64,000 nt of DNA from JAXDBM01 sp963709485 (GCA_963709485.1 CAVPWE010000005.1:372001-436000); one strand, 5' to 3'. Counted from the stretch's first letter, positions 36,661-46,196 are shown. Numbers and translations are program-made. Notes: generated by a model from the letters alone, not told the origin.

Positions 36661-38637
36661 CCGCAATTTCCCCCATCCGGACAAGCCCGCTAAGGACCGT
36701 GCCAAGAAAAGCGGAAAAGCTGACCCCGCCCGTGATCCTGAGAAAGTTTCGGACGCTGATCCGCATCCTTCTCACCCGTCTGCGCAGCGTCGCCTCCTTC
36801 ATGAAGGCGCTGCCGCGCCACGCCCGCAAGGTCCGGCGCATCGTCGGCCGGGAAGGGTGGCGCGGCCTCTGGTACGCCTTCGAGGAGCGGTTTCATCTGG
36901 CGGACCGCGAGCTCTATGAAATCTGGCAGAGAAGGCATCGCCTGACGGCCGGGGATCGCGACCGCATCCTCAGGGAAATGGAAAAGATGGCGCTGCGGCC
37001 GCTCATTTCCATCCTCCTTCCCGTCTACAACACCGACGAAGCCTGGCTGAGAAAATGCCTGGATTCCGTTCTGTCCCAGATCTATCCCCGCTGGGAACTC
37101 TGCATATGCCGACGATGCCTCCACCCTGCCCCATGTCCGAACCGTTCTCGAGGAATACCGCGCCGGTGACGGGCGCATCCGCGTGGTTTTCCGGGAGGCC
37201 AACGGCCACATCTCGGCGGCGTCCAATTCGGCCCTTTCACTGGCGACCGGAGATTACGTCGCCCTCCTGGATCATGACGATGAGCTGACTCCCGATGCCC
37301 TCTATGAGATCGCCGCGCTCATCTGCCGCAACCCGGACACGGACATGATCTACACGGATGAGGACAAGATCGACGCGCAGGGCAGGCGGCATTCCCCCTT
37401 TTTCAAGCCGGACTGGTCGCCCGACACATTCCTTTCCCTCATGTATACCTGCCACCTGGGGGTGTACCGGACCGCCCTGGTCCGGAAGATCGGCGGATTC
37501 CGCGAAGGGTTCGAGGGGAGCCAGGACTATGACCTGGTACTCCGCCTGACCGAACACACGGACAAGATCCGCCACATCCCACAGGTGCTCTACCACTGGC
37601 GCTCCATCCCGGCCTCGAGCGCCGCCAGCTTCCAGTCGAAGGAATATGCCCAGGATGCCGGCCTCCGGGCCGTTCGGGAGGCGCTGCAGCGGCGCGGAGA
37701 AGACGCCGTGGCGGAGCCGGTGGCGGGACTGTCCGGACGCTACCGCGTGCGTTACCGGCTGCGGGACCGGCCGCTGGTTTCGATCGTTATCCCCACCCGG
37801 GATCTCTCGGAACTTCTCGAAATCTGTCTGACATCCGTCTTTGAAAAGACCTCCTACGACCGCTTTGAGGTGATCGTCGTCGACAACGGCAGCCGGGAGG
37901 CGGAAACCCGGGGGCTTTTTCAGCGCTGGCAGGAGAAGGAGCCCGGCCGCTTTCGTGTCGTGCCGCTGCCGATCCCCTTCAATTTCCCCGCCCTGATCAA
38001 CGAGGGCGTGCGGAACGCCCGGGGCGAGCTGGTCCTGCTCCTCAACAACGACATCGAAGTGGTTTCCGGGGACTGGCTGGCCGAGATGGCCGCACAGGCG
38101 ATGCGCCCCCGGGTGGGCGCCGTGGGCGCGAAACTGCTCTATCCCGACGACACCGTTCAGCATGCCGGCGTCGTTTTGGGCATCGGCGGCATTGCCGGCC
38201 ACAGCCATAAATACCTTTCGAACGACCGGCCCGGATACTTCGACCGGCTGCGGATCACGGCAAACTATGCCGCCGTGACCGGCGCCTGCCTCATGGTGGA
38301 GAAGGCGAAATTTGAGGCGGTTGGCGGTTTCGATGAGGCCCTGCCCGTGGCCTTCAATGATGTCGATTTCTGCATCCGGCTGCTGAAAGCCGGTTATTAC
38401 AACCTCTGCCTGAATCATCTGACCCTGTACCATCACGAATCGAAGACCCGGGGACCGGAGGATACGGTGGAGAAACAGATCCGTTTCCGGGGCGAGATCG
38501 ACCGGATGGAGGCCCGCTGGGGGGAATTGCTGAAAAACGACCCATTTTACAGCCCGCACCTGACCCGCTACCGGGAAGACTACTCCATTTCCCTGGCCTC
38601 GTACCACCGTTTTCCGCGCTGGCCGGCCGATCGCTGA
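36633..38637 (+). CDS. Tandem GT2 glycosyltransferase, frameshifted
   Basis: About 667 residues when corrected, with two GT2 domains like the gene at 1118 but without its repeats. Domain 1 begins LISILLPVYNTDEAWLRKCL. The frame breaks near 37106: after RWELCI one extra base is present, and the next frame continues ADDASTLPHVRTV through LLDHDDELTPD and GSQDYDLVLR. Domain 2 begins LVSIVIPTRDLSELLEICL with LLNNDIEVV and FNDVDFCIRLL, ending at 38637. The sister gene reads straight through the same place, so the ancestral sequence is clear. The start is uncertain (ATG 36633, GTG 36699 or GTG 36732). As sequenced the first domain is cut; this may be a sequence error. Confidence 0.82.
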
Positions 38638-38678
38638 CTGAGAACCGTCTCATGAACTGCTTCCCTGTTGCTCCATAA

Positions 38679-39626
38679 ATGACGACGCCGACGCCACCTC
38701 CCTTCGACGGACCATCCAACCGGATCTGCGCCGTCGTGATCACGTTTTTCCCCGACGCGGGCTTTCCGGAGCGGCTGGAGAAGATCGCCGCGCAGGTCTC
38801 CCGCGTGATCGTCGTGGATAACGGAACCACGGGAGCGGCCGCGTTGAATCTGGAGATGGCGCTGGGCGTCAGGGATACCGTAACCTGCATTCGCAACCGC
38901 GAGAACCTCGGTGTCGCCGCCGCCCTGAACCAGGGTGTCCGCGAGGCCCTGGCGGATAAAGGACGCTTTGTCTGGATCGCAACCTTCGATCAGGACAGCC
39001 TGCCGGCCCCGGACATGGCAGAGAAAATGCGGAAAGCATGGCAATCCCATCCCCACCCGGAGAATCTGATGGTTGCCGGTCCCCGCACCGTATTTGTGGG
39101 AAGCACGTGCAGGCCGTCTCCGGCGGCAGACCCGTCCTGGACGGAAGTGACCTATGTGATCACCTCAGGAAGCCTCTTTTCCACCCGGGCCTTTGAAGTG
39201 GCGGGATATTTCAAGGAGGGTCTCTTCGTCGACTATGTCGATGTCGAATTCTGCCTCCGCTTGCGGACCCTCGGCTATCGGGTCATCGAGGTCCATTCAG
39301 CGGAGATTCTGCATCAGATGGGCAGGCTCGAGGAAAACGTGCTCATGGGAACGACGGTGCATCCCACGCACCACCCGCCCCTGCGGCGTTACTACCAGTT
39401 CCGAAACGCCCTCCTTCTGCACCGCCAATACCGTGAATCCCAGCGCCCCTGGAGCCGCAGGAACAGGATTACCCTGATCAAGATGCTGGTCCTGATCCTG
39501 ATCTACGAGAAACAGCGCCTGCGAAGCCTGCTGCAGATCCTGCGGGGCATCGGACATGGCATGACCGGCCGGTCCGGCCGGAACGGCGAAGTGCGGTATC
39601 TTCAGGGTACGGCAGAAACATCCTGA
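38679..39626 (+). CDS. GT2 rhamnosyltransferase-like protein
   Basis: 315 residues with the pattern of bacterial rhamnosyltransferases: ICAVVITFFPDAGFPERLEK, VVDNGTTG, NLGVAAALNQGV and the metal site FDQDSLP, then SLFSTRAFEVAGYF and DYVDVEFCLRL in the acceptor half. It probably adds a deoxyhexose such as rhamnose from a dTDP donor in the cytoplasm, but no rmlABD genes are in view. It follows the tandem GT2 gene after 41 bases and leads into two more GT2 genes. Confidence 0.88.
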   Translation: MTTPTPPPFDGPSNRICAVVITFFPDAGFPERLEKIAAQVSRVIVVDNGTTGAAALNLEMALGVRDTVTCIRNRENLGVAAALNQGVREALADKGRFVWIATFDQDSLPAPDMAEKMRKAWQSHPHPENLMVAGPRTVFVGSTCRPSPAADPSWTEVTYVITSGSLFSTRAFEVAGYFKEGLFVDYVDVEFCLRLRTLGYRVIEVHSAEILHQMGRLEENVLMGTTVHPTHHPPLRRYYQFRNALLLHRQYRESQRPWSRRNRITLIKMLVLILIYEKQRLRSLLQILRGIGHGMTGRSGRNGEVRYLQGTAETS

Positions 39627-39637
39627 TTCCTTTGTCA

Positions 39638-40624
39638 ATGTCTGAGCAGGTTCGCATCATTGTGGTCAACTGGAATGGCAGGGAATTCCTGGAGAAGTGC
39701 CTGCAGAGCCTCAGAGAGCAGACGTACCGGTCGTTCTCGGTTACCCTGGTCGATAATGGGTCCACCGATGATTCCCTGGCGTTCGTTGCCGGCCGTTTCC
39801 CCGAGGTGCGCCTGATCGCCCTGAAGGAAAACCGTGGTTTTGCCGCAGCCAACAATTGCGCCCTCGGCGATCTGACAACGCCTTATGCGGCGCTTCTGAA
39901 TAACGATGCCGCGGCGGACCCCGGCTGGCTCAAGGCCCTTGTCGAGGCCATGGAGGAAACGGAAGCGGCCTGCTTTGCCGCCTCCAGAATGCTCTATTGC
40001 GAACGTCCGGAAGTGATCGACCGCTGCGGTGACGGTTACAGCAGGGCCGGCGCGGCGCTTCTTCGCGGCCGCGGGGAGCCGGCCGATCGCTGCAACAGCC
40101 GGGAATGGGTCTTCGGCGCCTGCGCCGGCGCGGCGCTCTACCGGACACAGATGCTGAAAGAGATCGGACTTTTCGATGAGGATTTTTTTCTTCTCTACGA
40201 AGACGTCGATTTGAGTTTCCGGGCACAATTGAGGGGCTACCAGTGTCTGTATGTGCCGGACGCGATTGTCTACCACAGGGGAAGCGCCAGCCTCGTGCAC
40301 GACTCGCCCGTCTCGGTTTACTACGGCCACCGGAATCTGGAATGGGTCTACATCCAGAACATGCCGGCACGGTTGATTGCCCGGACGATCTTTCCCCATA
40401 TCCTTTACAACATTGCCGCCCTCGGCTATTTTACCCTGCGGGGCCGGGGGGTGGATTATTTAAGGGCGAAGCGGGATGCCCTGAAGGGATTCAGGAAGGC
40501 TCTCAAAAAACGACGGCGGATTCAAAACGGAAGAACGGCGGACGATGCATACATCTGGGGGCTGCTGGACCGGCCGGGTCTGCTGCAGCGCCTGAAGATC
40601 CGCAGGGGCAGGGAGCGGCCATGA
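39638..40624 (+). CDS. GT2 glycosyltransferase (WbbL-like)
   Basis: 328 residues from ATG 39638; TTG 39632 is also in frame. The GT2 domain shows VRIIVVNWNGREFLEKCLQ, LVDNGSTDDS, NRGFAAANN and LLNNDAAADPGW as metal site, with EDVDLSFRAQLRGY as the catalytic acid region. The C-terminal third contains IVYHRGSASL and a hydrophobic stretch (TIFPHILYNIAALGYF) that may associate with the membrane. Typical of WbbL-type rhamnosyl or related transferases. Its stop overlaps an ATG at 40621 that opens only a 16-codon reading frame. Confidence 0.88.
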   Translation: MSEQVRIIVVNWNGREFLEKCLQSLREQTYRSFSVTLVDNGSTDDSLAFVAGRFPEVRLIALKENRGFAAANNCALGDLTTPYAALLNNDAAADPGWLKALVEAMEETEAACFAASRMLYCERPEVIDRCGDGYSRAGAALLRGRGEPADRCNSREWVFGACAGAALYRTQMLKEIGLFDEDFFLLYEDVDLSFRAQLRGYQCLYVPDAIVYHRGSASLVHDSPVSVYYGHRNLEWVYIQNMPARLIARTIFPHILYNIAALGYFTLRGRGVDYLRAKRDALKGFRKALKKRRRIQNGRTADDAYIWGLLDRPGLLQRLKIRRGRERP

Positions 40625-40671
40625 AAATATTTGTCAACGCCCGCCGGCAGGGAAAATGGACCCTTCGATGA
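40621..40671 (+). CDS. 16-residue micro-ORF between two GT2 genes
   Basis: Begins ATGA over the stop of the gene before and ends with a stop overlapping a possible ATG (40668) of the next gene. The peptide MKIFVNARRQGKWTLR starts like the N-terminus of many GT4 enzymes (MKIFVNARF). It may be a coupling leader or the stub of a lost gene. No proof that it is translated. Confidence 0.3.
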   Translation: MKIFVNARRQGKWTLR

Positions 40672-41471
40672 AAGAAGAGCAGGGGCAGGGGTTTTCGTTG
40701 CGCGACTGCACCGCATCGATGGTCGTTTACAAAAACCCCGCGGCGGTCGTCCGCGACGCCGCCGCCAGTTTTCTGAACACGGACTGCTCCGTGACGCTCC
40801 ATGTCGTCGACAATTCCCCGAAGGATGACCTGCGTTCCGCCTTTGACGGCCTTCCGGTTGCCTACCATTTCAGCGGCGAAAACATCGGGTACGGCAGGGC
40901 GCACAACCGGGCCATTTTCGGCGCGGAACCATCGAAATACCATCTGGTCCTCAATCCCGACATTCTGATTCCCGCGGGAACAATCCGGATTTTGATCCGC
41001 TTCATGGACAGTCATCCGAATGTCGGCATGGCGTGCCCGCGGGTGCTGAATGAGGACGGCACGGACCAGTACCTCAACAAGCGCTATCCCAGCGTCATGG
41101 ACCTGTTTATCCGCCGCTTTGCGCCGCGCTCCCTTCATCCTTTGCTGAAGCGCCGTCTGGACCGCTACGAGATGAGGGACGTCGGGTACGATCAAATGTG
41201 CGACGTCGAGGTGATGTCCGGCGCGTTCATGCTGTGCCGTGCCGCCGAGCTGAAAAAAGTGGGCGGCTTCGATCCGCGTTTTTTCCTGTATTTCGAAGAC
41301 TTCGACCTGAGCCGCAGATTCCAGCAGGAGGGTTATCGGACCGTATACTGTCCGGAGGCTGCCGTCACGCATTACTGGACCAGAGGCGCTCACAAGCATA
41401 TTCGAATGGCCGCGATATTCATGGTCAGCATGCATCGTTATTTCAGCAAGTGGGGCTGGAAGTGGCTGTGA
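40656..41471 (+). CDS. GT2 rhamnosyltransferase-like protein
   Basis: 271 residues from ATG 40656 (ATG 40668 also possible, overlapping the preceding micro-ORF stop). It shows TASMVVYKNPAAVVRDAAAS, HVVDNSPKDD, NIGYGRAHNRAIF and LNPDILIPAGT, then the acceptor-region motif FFLYFEDFDLSRRF. Close in pattern to WbbL/RfbN rhamnosyltransferases. The stop overlaps the next start (GTGA). Third of a run of three GT2 genes, suggesting three consecutive sugars of the repeating unit. Confidence 0.88.
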   Translation: MDPSMKEEQGQGFSLRDCTASMVVYKNPAAVVRDAAASFLNTDCSVTLHVVDNSPKDDLRSAFDGLPVAYHFSGENIGYGRAHNRAIFGAEPSKYHLVLNPDILIPAGTIRILIRFMDSHPNVGMACPRVLNEDGTDQYLNKRYPSVMDLFIRRFAPRSLHPLLKRRLDRYEMRDVGYDQMCDVEVMSGAFMLCRAAELKKVGGFDPRFFLYFEDFDLSRRFQQEGYRTVYCPEAAVTHYWTRGAHKHIRMAAIFMVSMHRYFSKWGWKWL

Positions 41472-42475
41472 CCGGGCGCCAGCCCCTTGCACTCGTCACG
41501 GGCGCCACCGGCGCTATCGGCCCCCCGGTTGTGGAAGCCTTCCGTGCTTCCGGTTTTTCGATTCGCACCCTGTCCCTCGACCCCCCGCCGGCAGGGCGCC
41601 GGCCCGAAGGCATGGATGCGCGCACCGGCGATGTGACCGACCCGGCCGCCGTGGCCGCCGCGATGCAGGATGTCGATGCGGTGATTCACATGGCCGCCCT
41701 GCTGCACATCGCGAATCCGCCGTCTTCTTTGCAGGAGCGCTACGACCGTATCAACGTGGGGGGGACGTCAACCGTCGCCGGGGCCGCCATGCAGGCGGGC
41801 GTCCGGCGCGTGGTGCTCTTCAGTACGATCGCCGTGTACGGTCCGTCCCACGGGCATGTCCTGACCGAAGACACGCCGCCCCGTCCCGACACCGTTTATG
41901 CCCGGACCAAGCTTGCAGCGGAGAGGATCGTGCTGGAGGCCAAGAGTGAAGATGGCCGCCGAATGGGTGTCGTCCTGCGTCTGGGCGCCGTGTACGGATC
42001 GCGGATCAAGGGAAATTACCAGCGATTGGTCCGGTCTCTGGCGAGAGGCCGCTTCATCCCCGTCGGTGACGGCTCCAACCGGCGCTCCCTGATTTATGAC
42101 AAGGATGTCGGCCGTGCCGCGGTGCTGGCGGCAACCCATGCGAACGCGGCCGGACGGATTTTCAACGTTACGGACGGACAGTTCCACAGCATGAAAACCA
42201 TCATCGCGACCCTTTGCGACGCCCTCGGACGGACCCCCCCGGGATTCGCGCTCCCCCTTTCGCCTGCGCTCCGGGCAACAGCAATGCTGGAAAAAACCTT
42301 GAAACGCATCCATCTCCCGACACCACTGACGGCGGACGCCCTTTCCAAGTATGCGGAAGACATGGCTGTGGACAGCCGGCGCATTCAGCAGGAGCTCGGT
42401 TTCATCCCGGGTTACGACCTGGCCGCCGGCTGGCGGGAGACCGTCCAGGAGATGCGGCGGGCAGGCGCCCTGTGA
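41468..42475 (+). CDS. NAD-dependent epimerase/reductase (SDR)
   Basis: 335 residues from GTG 41468, which overlaps the previous stop; upstream extension runs through the GT2 gene and is rejected. The Rossmann motif is LVTGATGAIGPPVV and the catalytic YxxxK is in VYARTKLAAE. It is followed by the phosphosugar transferase (GTGA overlap) and then by a WbpM-type dehydratase. That order resembles wbpV-wbpL-wbpM, where WbpV reduces UDP-4-keto-6-deoxy-GlcNAc to UDP-QuiNAc. A C4-reductase or epimerase role on that intermediate is therefore likely, by context. Confidence 0.87.
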   Translation: MTGRQPLALVTGATGAIGPPVVEAFRASGFSIRTLSLDPPPAGRRPEGMDARTGDVTDPAAVAAAMQDVDAVIHMAALLHIANPPSSLQERYDRINVGGTSTVAGAAMQAGVRRVVLFSTIAVYGPSHGHVLTEDTPPRPDTVYARTKLAAERIVLEAKSEDGRRMGVVLRLGAVYGSRIKGNYQRLVRSLARGRFIPVGDGSNRRSLIYDKDVGRAAVLAATHANAAGRIFNVTDGQFHSMKTIIATLCDALGRTPPGFALPLSPALRATAMLEKTLKRIHLPTPLTADALSKYAEDMAVDSRRIQQELGFIPGYDLAAGWRETVQEMRRAGAL

Positions 42476-43038
42476 ACGCCAAACGCAATTTCGATTTCGT
42501 TGTGGCCGTCATTTTAGCCGCCATCCTTTCCATCCCGATGCTGCTCATCGCGCTGCTGGTAAAAACAAGTTCCAAAGGGCCCGTTTTGTACTGGTCCGAC
42601 CGGGTGGGTCTGAAAAACGGGATATTCAGAATGCCCAAATTCCGGACCATGCGCGCCGATACCCCGGCCGTGGCAACCCATCTGTTAAAGAATCCCGATG
42701 AATACCTGACGCCTGTCGGATCTTTTCTGCGCAAATTCAGCCTGGATGAGCTTCCCCAGCTCTGGAGCATCCTGAAAGGAGACATGAGTTTTGTCGGTCC
42801 GAGGCCGGCTTTATACAATCAGGACGACCTGATCCGGCTGAGGACGCTGCAGGGCGTGCATGAAATCCTTCCCGGCATCACCGGATGGGCGCAGGTCAAC
42901 GGTCGCGACGACATCCCGATACCGAAAAAAGTCGAATATGATTCACACTATCTGGCAAAAAAGTCGTTCTGCTTTGACTTGAAAATATTGTATATGACGG
43001 TCGTGAAAGTCATCAAGGCGGAAGGGGTCCGGCACTAA
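42472..43038 (+). CDS. Small initiating phosphosugar transferase (PglC/WreU type)
   Basis: 188 residues from GTG 42472, overlapping the previous stop. A single N-terminal hydrophobic segment (VVAVILAAILSIPMLLIALLV) acts as a re-entrant membrane anchor. The catalytic core has KFRTMRAD, the Asp-Glu pair in SLDELPQLWSILKGDMS, FVGPRPAL and PGITGWAQVNGRD. This is the minimal monotopic transferase that moves a sugar 1-phosphate from UDP-sugar to undecaprenyl phosphate, starting each repeat unit. The neighbouring reductase and WbpM-type dehydratase suggest UDP-QuiNAc or UDP-FucNAc as donor. Confidence 0.92.
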   Translation: MNAKRNFDFVVAVILAAILSIPMLLIALLVKTSSKGPVLYWSDRVGLKNGIFRMPKFRTMRADTPAVATHLLKNPDEYLTPVGSFLRKFSLDELPQLWSILKGDMSFVGPRPALYNQDDLIRLRTLQGVHEILPGITGWAQVNGRDDIPIPKKVEYDSHYLAKKSFCFDLKILYMTVVKVIKAEGVRH

Positions 43039-43056
43039 CATGCGACCATTCGAAAC

Positions 43057-44958
43057 ATGCACCGGCAATTGAAGAATCCCAAGCTGTATCTGATGATATT
43101 ATGCGATGCGGCGCTCTTCGCAGCGGCTTATTACATCGCCAATCTGCTCCGCTTCGATTTTGACATCGATCCGTATTTCATTCATCAGTTCCAAACGACC
43201 CTTGTCTGGATCATCCCCCTGAAGGTGGCCATCTTTTTCAGCCTCGGCCTCTACCACGGCATGTGGCGGTACACGAGCATCCGGGATTTCGGACATCTGT
43301 TTCAGGCAAGCATATTGTCGACGCTGCTGGTCATGGCGGTCATCCTGTATATTTACAGATTTGAGGGCTATTCCCGCGCCGTTTTTCTGATGGACGGCGT
43401 GCTGACGTTTCTCCTGACCGGCGGATTGAGACTGATCATCAGATACCACTACACGGGCGGCATGCAACTCAACGGCATCAATATCTTCCGCAGAAAAAAC
43501 AGGGACTTGAATCCCATCCTGATCATCGGCGCCGGCGACGCAGGCGAGAAAACACTGCGAGAACTCAACGAAAACGAACAACTGGACTATCATGTGATCG
43601 GTTTTGTCGATGACGATCCTCAAAAGCAGGGAAGGTCCATTCACGGCATTCCCGTCATTGGAAAAATCGACCATCTTCCCTACCTCGCGAGCAAATGGGA
43701 GGTCCGGGAGGCGCTGATTGCAATTCCTTCGGCCAGCGGGGACCGGATGCGACGAATTTTGAAGATCTGCAAGGATTGCGGCATCGAATACAAGACCCTT
43801 CCCAGCATGGGAGAAATCATCGACGGCCGCGTCAGCATAAAAAAACTCAGAGACGTCAGCTATGAAGACCTGCTGGGCAGACCGCCCGTTCAACTGGACA
43901 GGCAGAGCATCAGCCATTATCTGGAAGGAAAGACGATATTGATTACCGGGTGCGGCGGTTCCATCGGCTCTGAACTATGCCGTCAGGTCGTCCCTTATCA
44001 ACCGCAGAATCTGATCCTGTTCGATGCGAGCGAGGAAAATCTCTTCAAAATCCAGATGGAACTGCGGCACGAACTGTATTTCAACCGCTGTCGGGCCATT
44101 CTGGGGCACATCCAGGACGCAGCGCTGATGGATCGCGTGTGCCGAACATATAAACCCCATGTGGTTTTTCATGCAGCCGCCTATAAGCACGTCCCGATGC
44201 TGGAGAAGAATCCCTGGGAGGCCGTTCTGAACAATATCATGGGCAGCGCCGTCATCATCGAAATGGCCCGGAAGCACGCCATCGAATGTCTGGTTCTCGT
44301 CTCTACGGACAAGGCCGTGCGCCCCACGAATGTCATGGGCGCGAGCAAGCGCATTACCGAGATCATGCTTCAGTCCTCTAAAAAAAACGGCGGACGCTTC
44401 ATGGCGGTCCGCTTCGGTAACGTGGTCGGCTCATCAGGCTCCGTGATTCCGATTTTTCGGCGGCAGATCGAGCAGGGCGGGCCCGTGACGGTGACGCACC
44501 CCGATGTGACCCGTTACTTCATGACCATTCCGGAAGCGGTGCAACTGATCATCCAGGCGGGCGCGATCGGCGAGGGGGGGGAAGTGTTCATTCTCGAGAT
44601 GGGCACCCCCGTGAAGATCGCCGACATGGCAAGGGACCTGATCCGGCTTTCCGGAAAGGAGCCGGACAAGGACATTCAGATCGTTTACATCGGCCTTCGC
44701 GAAGGCGAGAAGCTCTATGAAGAGCTCATTACCGTGGGCGAAGGCATCGTTGCGACCCGGCACGAAAAAATCATGGTGCTGCGTCCCAACGGGCAGAATG
44801 ACGCCGCGACCGGCGGAGCATCATCCCGGGAAGAGCTGAACGTCAAGCTGGAGGCCCTGTATGATGCGGCCAGACGGCAGGATGCGCGGGACATCAAAAG
44901 GAAGCTTCAGGAAATTGTTCCGGAATACAAGCCTCAGGAGGCGGAAAGCATTTTATAG
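43057..44958 (+). CDS. WbpM/CapD-type UDP-GlcNAc 4,6-dehydratase, membrane bound
   Basis: 633 residues, full WbpM length. Four N-terminal membrane helices (to about 130) are followed by a nucleotide-binding domain (PILIIGAGDAGEKTL) and the SDR dehydratase domain from about 285 (ILITGCGGSIGSELCRQ) with STDKAVRPTNVMGASKR. In this family the usual catalytic Tyr is replaced by Met, and here VMGASK fits that. It converts UDP-GlcNAc to UDP-4-keto-6-deoxy-GlcNAc at the inner membrane. Adjacent to the reductase and initiating transferase, it would supply the first sugar. Confidence 0.93.
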   Translation: MHRQLKNPKLYLMILCDAALFAAAYYIANLLRFDFDIDPYFIHQFQTTLVWIIPLKVAIFFSLGLYHGMWRYTSIRDFGHLFQASILSTLLVMAVILYIYRFEGYSRAVFLMDGVLTFLLTGGLRLIIRYHYTGGMQLNGINIFRRKNRDLNPILIIGAGDAGEKTLRELNENEQLDYHVIGFVDDDPQKQGRSIHGIPVIGKIDHLPYLASKWEVREALIAIPSASGDRMRRILKICKDCGIEYKTLPSMGEIIDGRVSIKKLRDVSYEDLLGRPPVQLDRQSISHYLEGKTILITGCGGSIGSELCRQVVPYQPQNLILFDASEENLFKIQMELRHELYFNRCRAILGHIQDAALMDRVCRTYKPHVVFHAAAYKHVPMLEKNPWEAVLNNIMGSAVIIEMARKHAIECLVLVSTDKAVRPTNVMGASKRITEIMLQSSKKNGGRFMAVRFGNVVGSSGSVIPIFRRQIEQGGPVTVTHPDVTRYFMTIPEAVQLIIQAGAIGEGGEVFILEMGTPVKIADMARDLIRLSGKEPDKDIQIVYIGLREGEKLYEELITVGEGIVATRHEKIMVLRPNGQNDAATGGASSREELNVKLEALYDAARRQDARDIKRKLQEIVPEYKPQEAESIL

Positions 44959-44976
44959 GGGAAAGGCGGGCATCCC

Positions 44977-45945
44977 ATGATTCTGATTGCCGGCGGGGCG
45001 GGCTACATCGGCTCGCACGCTAACAAGCTGTTCAACCAGCGCGGGTATGACACGGTGGTCTTCGATAACCTGATCTACGGGCATCGGTCATTCGCAAAAT
45101 GGGGAGCGTTCGTCCTGGGCGATCTTGCCGACCGGGACCAGGTCAGGCTCTGCTTTCGGCACTATCCGATCGAGGCGGTCATGCACTTCTCCGCGTATGC
45201 CTACGTGGGGGAGTCGGTCACCGACCCGGCGAAGTACTACCGCAACAATGTCGCCAACACCCTGAACCTTCTCGATGCCATGCGCGAATTCGACACACCC
45301 TGCATGATCTTTTCGTCCACCTGCTCCACATACGGCGTGCCGCAACGTGTCCCGCTGACGGAAGACCACCCCCAGTCGCCCGTGAACCCCTACGGATGGA
45401 GCAAGTTCATGATCGAGCAGATCCTCAGGGACTACGAACGCGCCTACGGCATCCGGCATGTCAACCTGCGCTATTTCAATGCCGCGGGGGCCGACCCCGA
45501 TGCCGAGGTGGGAGAGCGGCATGACCCGGAAACCCACCTGATCCCGCTGGTCCTCGATGCCGCTTGCGGCAGTAGGCCGGACGTGAAGATCTTCGGCACG
45601 GACTACGAAACCCCCGACGGGACATGCATACGCGATTACATCCATGTCACCGATCTCGCCGATGCCCACATCCGGGCACTGGACTACCTGCGGAACGGCG
45701 GCCCCAGCGATTCATTCAACCTCGGAAACGGAAACGGCTTCTCCGTGCGCGAGGTCATCCGTACGGCTGAAAAAATAACCGGGAGCGCCATTCGATGCGA
45801 AGAAACCGACCGGCGCGCCGGCGATCCGCCGGTCCTGATCGGCAGCGCATTGAAGGCCCGGAACACCCTCGGCTGGCGCCCCCAATTTGCCGAGCTCGCG
45901 GCGATTATCGAAACCGCCTGGCGCTGGCACGAAAAAAAGTCATGA
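44977..45945 (+). CDS. galE: UDP-glucose 4-epimerase
   Basis: 322 residues, usual GalE length. NAD motif ILIAGGAGYIGSHANKL, catalytic Ser in FSSTCSTYG, YxxxK in NPYGWSKFMIEQ, and the substrate-binding NLRYFNAAGADPDAEVGE block. It interconverts UDP-glucose and UDP-galactose (and possibly the GlcNAc pair). Last gene of the + strand polysaccharide locus; its end overlaps the tail of the opposite-strand Trm112-like gene by 6 bases. No terminator is visible between the convergent operons. Confidence 0.93.
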   Translation: MILIAGGAGYIGSHANKLFNQRGYDTVVFDNLIYGHRSFAKWGAFVLGDLADRDQVRLCFRHYPIEAVMHFSAYAYVGESVTDPAKYYRNNVANTLNLLDAMREFDTPCMIFSSTCSTYGVPQRVPLTEDHPQSPVNPYGWSKFMIEQILRDYERAYGIRHVNLRYFNAAGADPDAEVGERHDPETHLIPLVLDAACGSRPDVKIFGTDYETPDGTCIRDYIHVTDLADAHIRALDYLRNGGPSDSFNLGNGNGFSVREVIRTAEKITGSAIRCEETDRRAGDPPVLIGSALKARNTLGWRPQFAELAAIIETAWRWHEKKS

Positions 45946-46110
45946 GAGCGATTTCGCCTCGTCAATCAGCATGATCGGAATGCCGTCCCGGATTTCATAG
46001 AGGAGCCGGCACCGGTCACAGATCAGACCGTCTTTTTTTTCATTCAGATAGATATCGCCCTTGCACTTGGGGCACGCCAGGATCTCAAGCAATTCCTCAC
46101 TGATCGTCAT
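45940..46110 (-). CDS. Trm112 family zinc-ribbon-like protein
   Basis: 56 residues from ATG at 46110, with GGAGG 8 bases before it; the longer reading frame to 46197 has no family support. LLEILACPKCKGDIYLNEKKDGL and CDRCRLLYEIRDGIPIML show the two CxxC pairs and the GIPxML end of the YcaR/Trm112 family. These small proteins often follow lpxK or LPS genes; eukaryotic Trm112 activates methyltransferases, while the bacterial role is unclear. Last gene of the - strand envelope operon. Confidence 0.88.
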   Translation of the reverse strand: MTISEELLEILACPKCKGDIYLNEKKDGLICDRCRLLYEIRDGIPIMLIDEAKSLS

Positions 46111-46196
46111 CTCCAGCCCTCCCGCCCTTTCCCTGCAATTCTTCCCATACCCCACCCCTCTGTTCCAGATACTGTTCTTTCCGCCCGTTCGCCACA

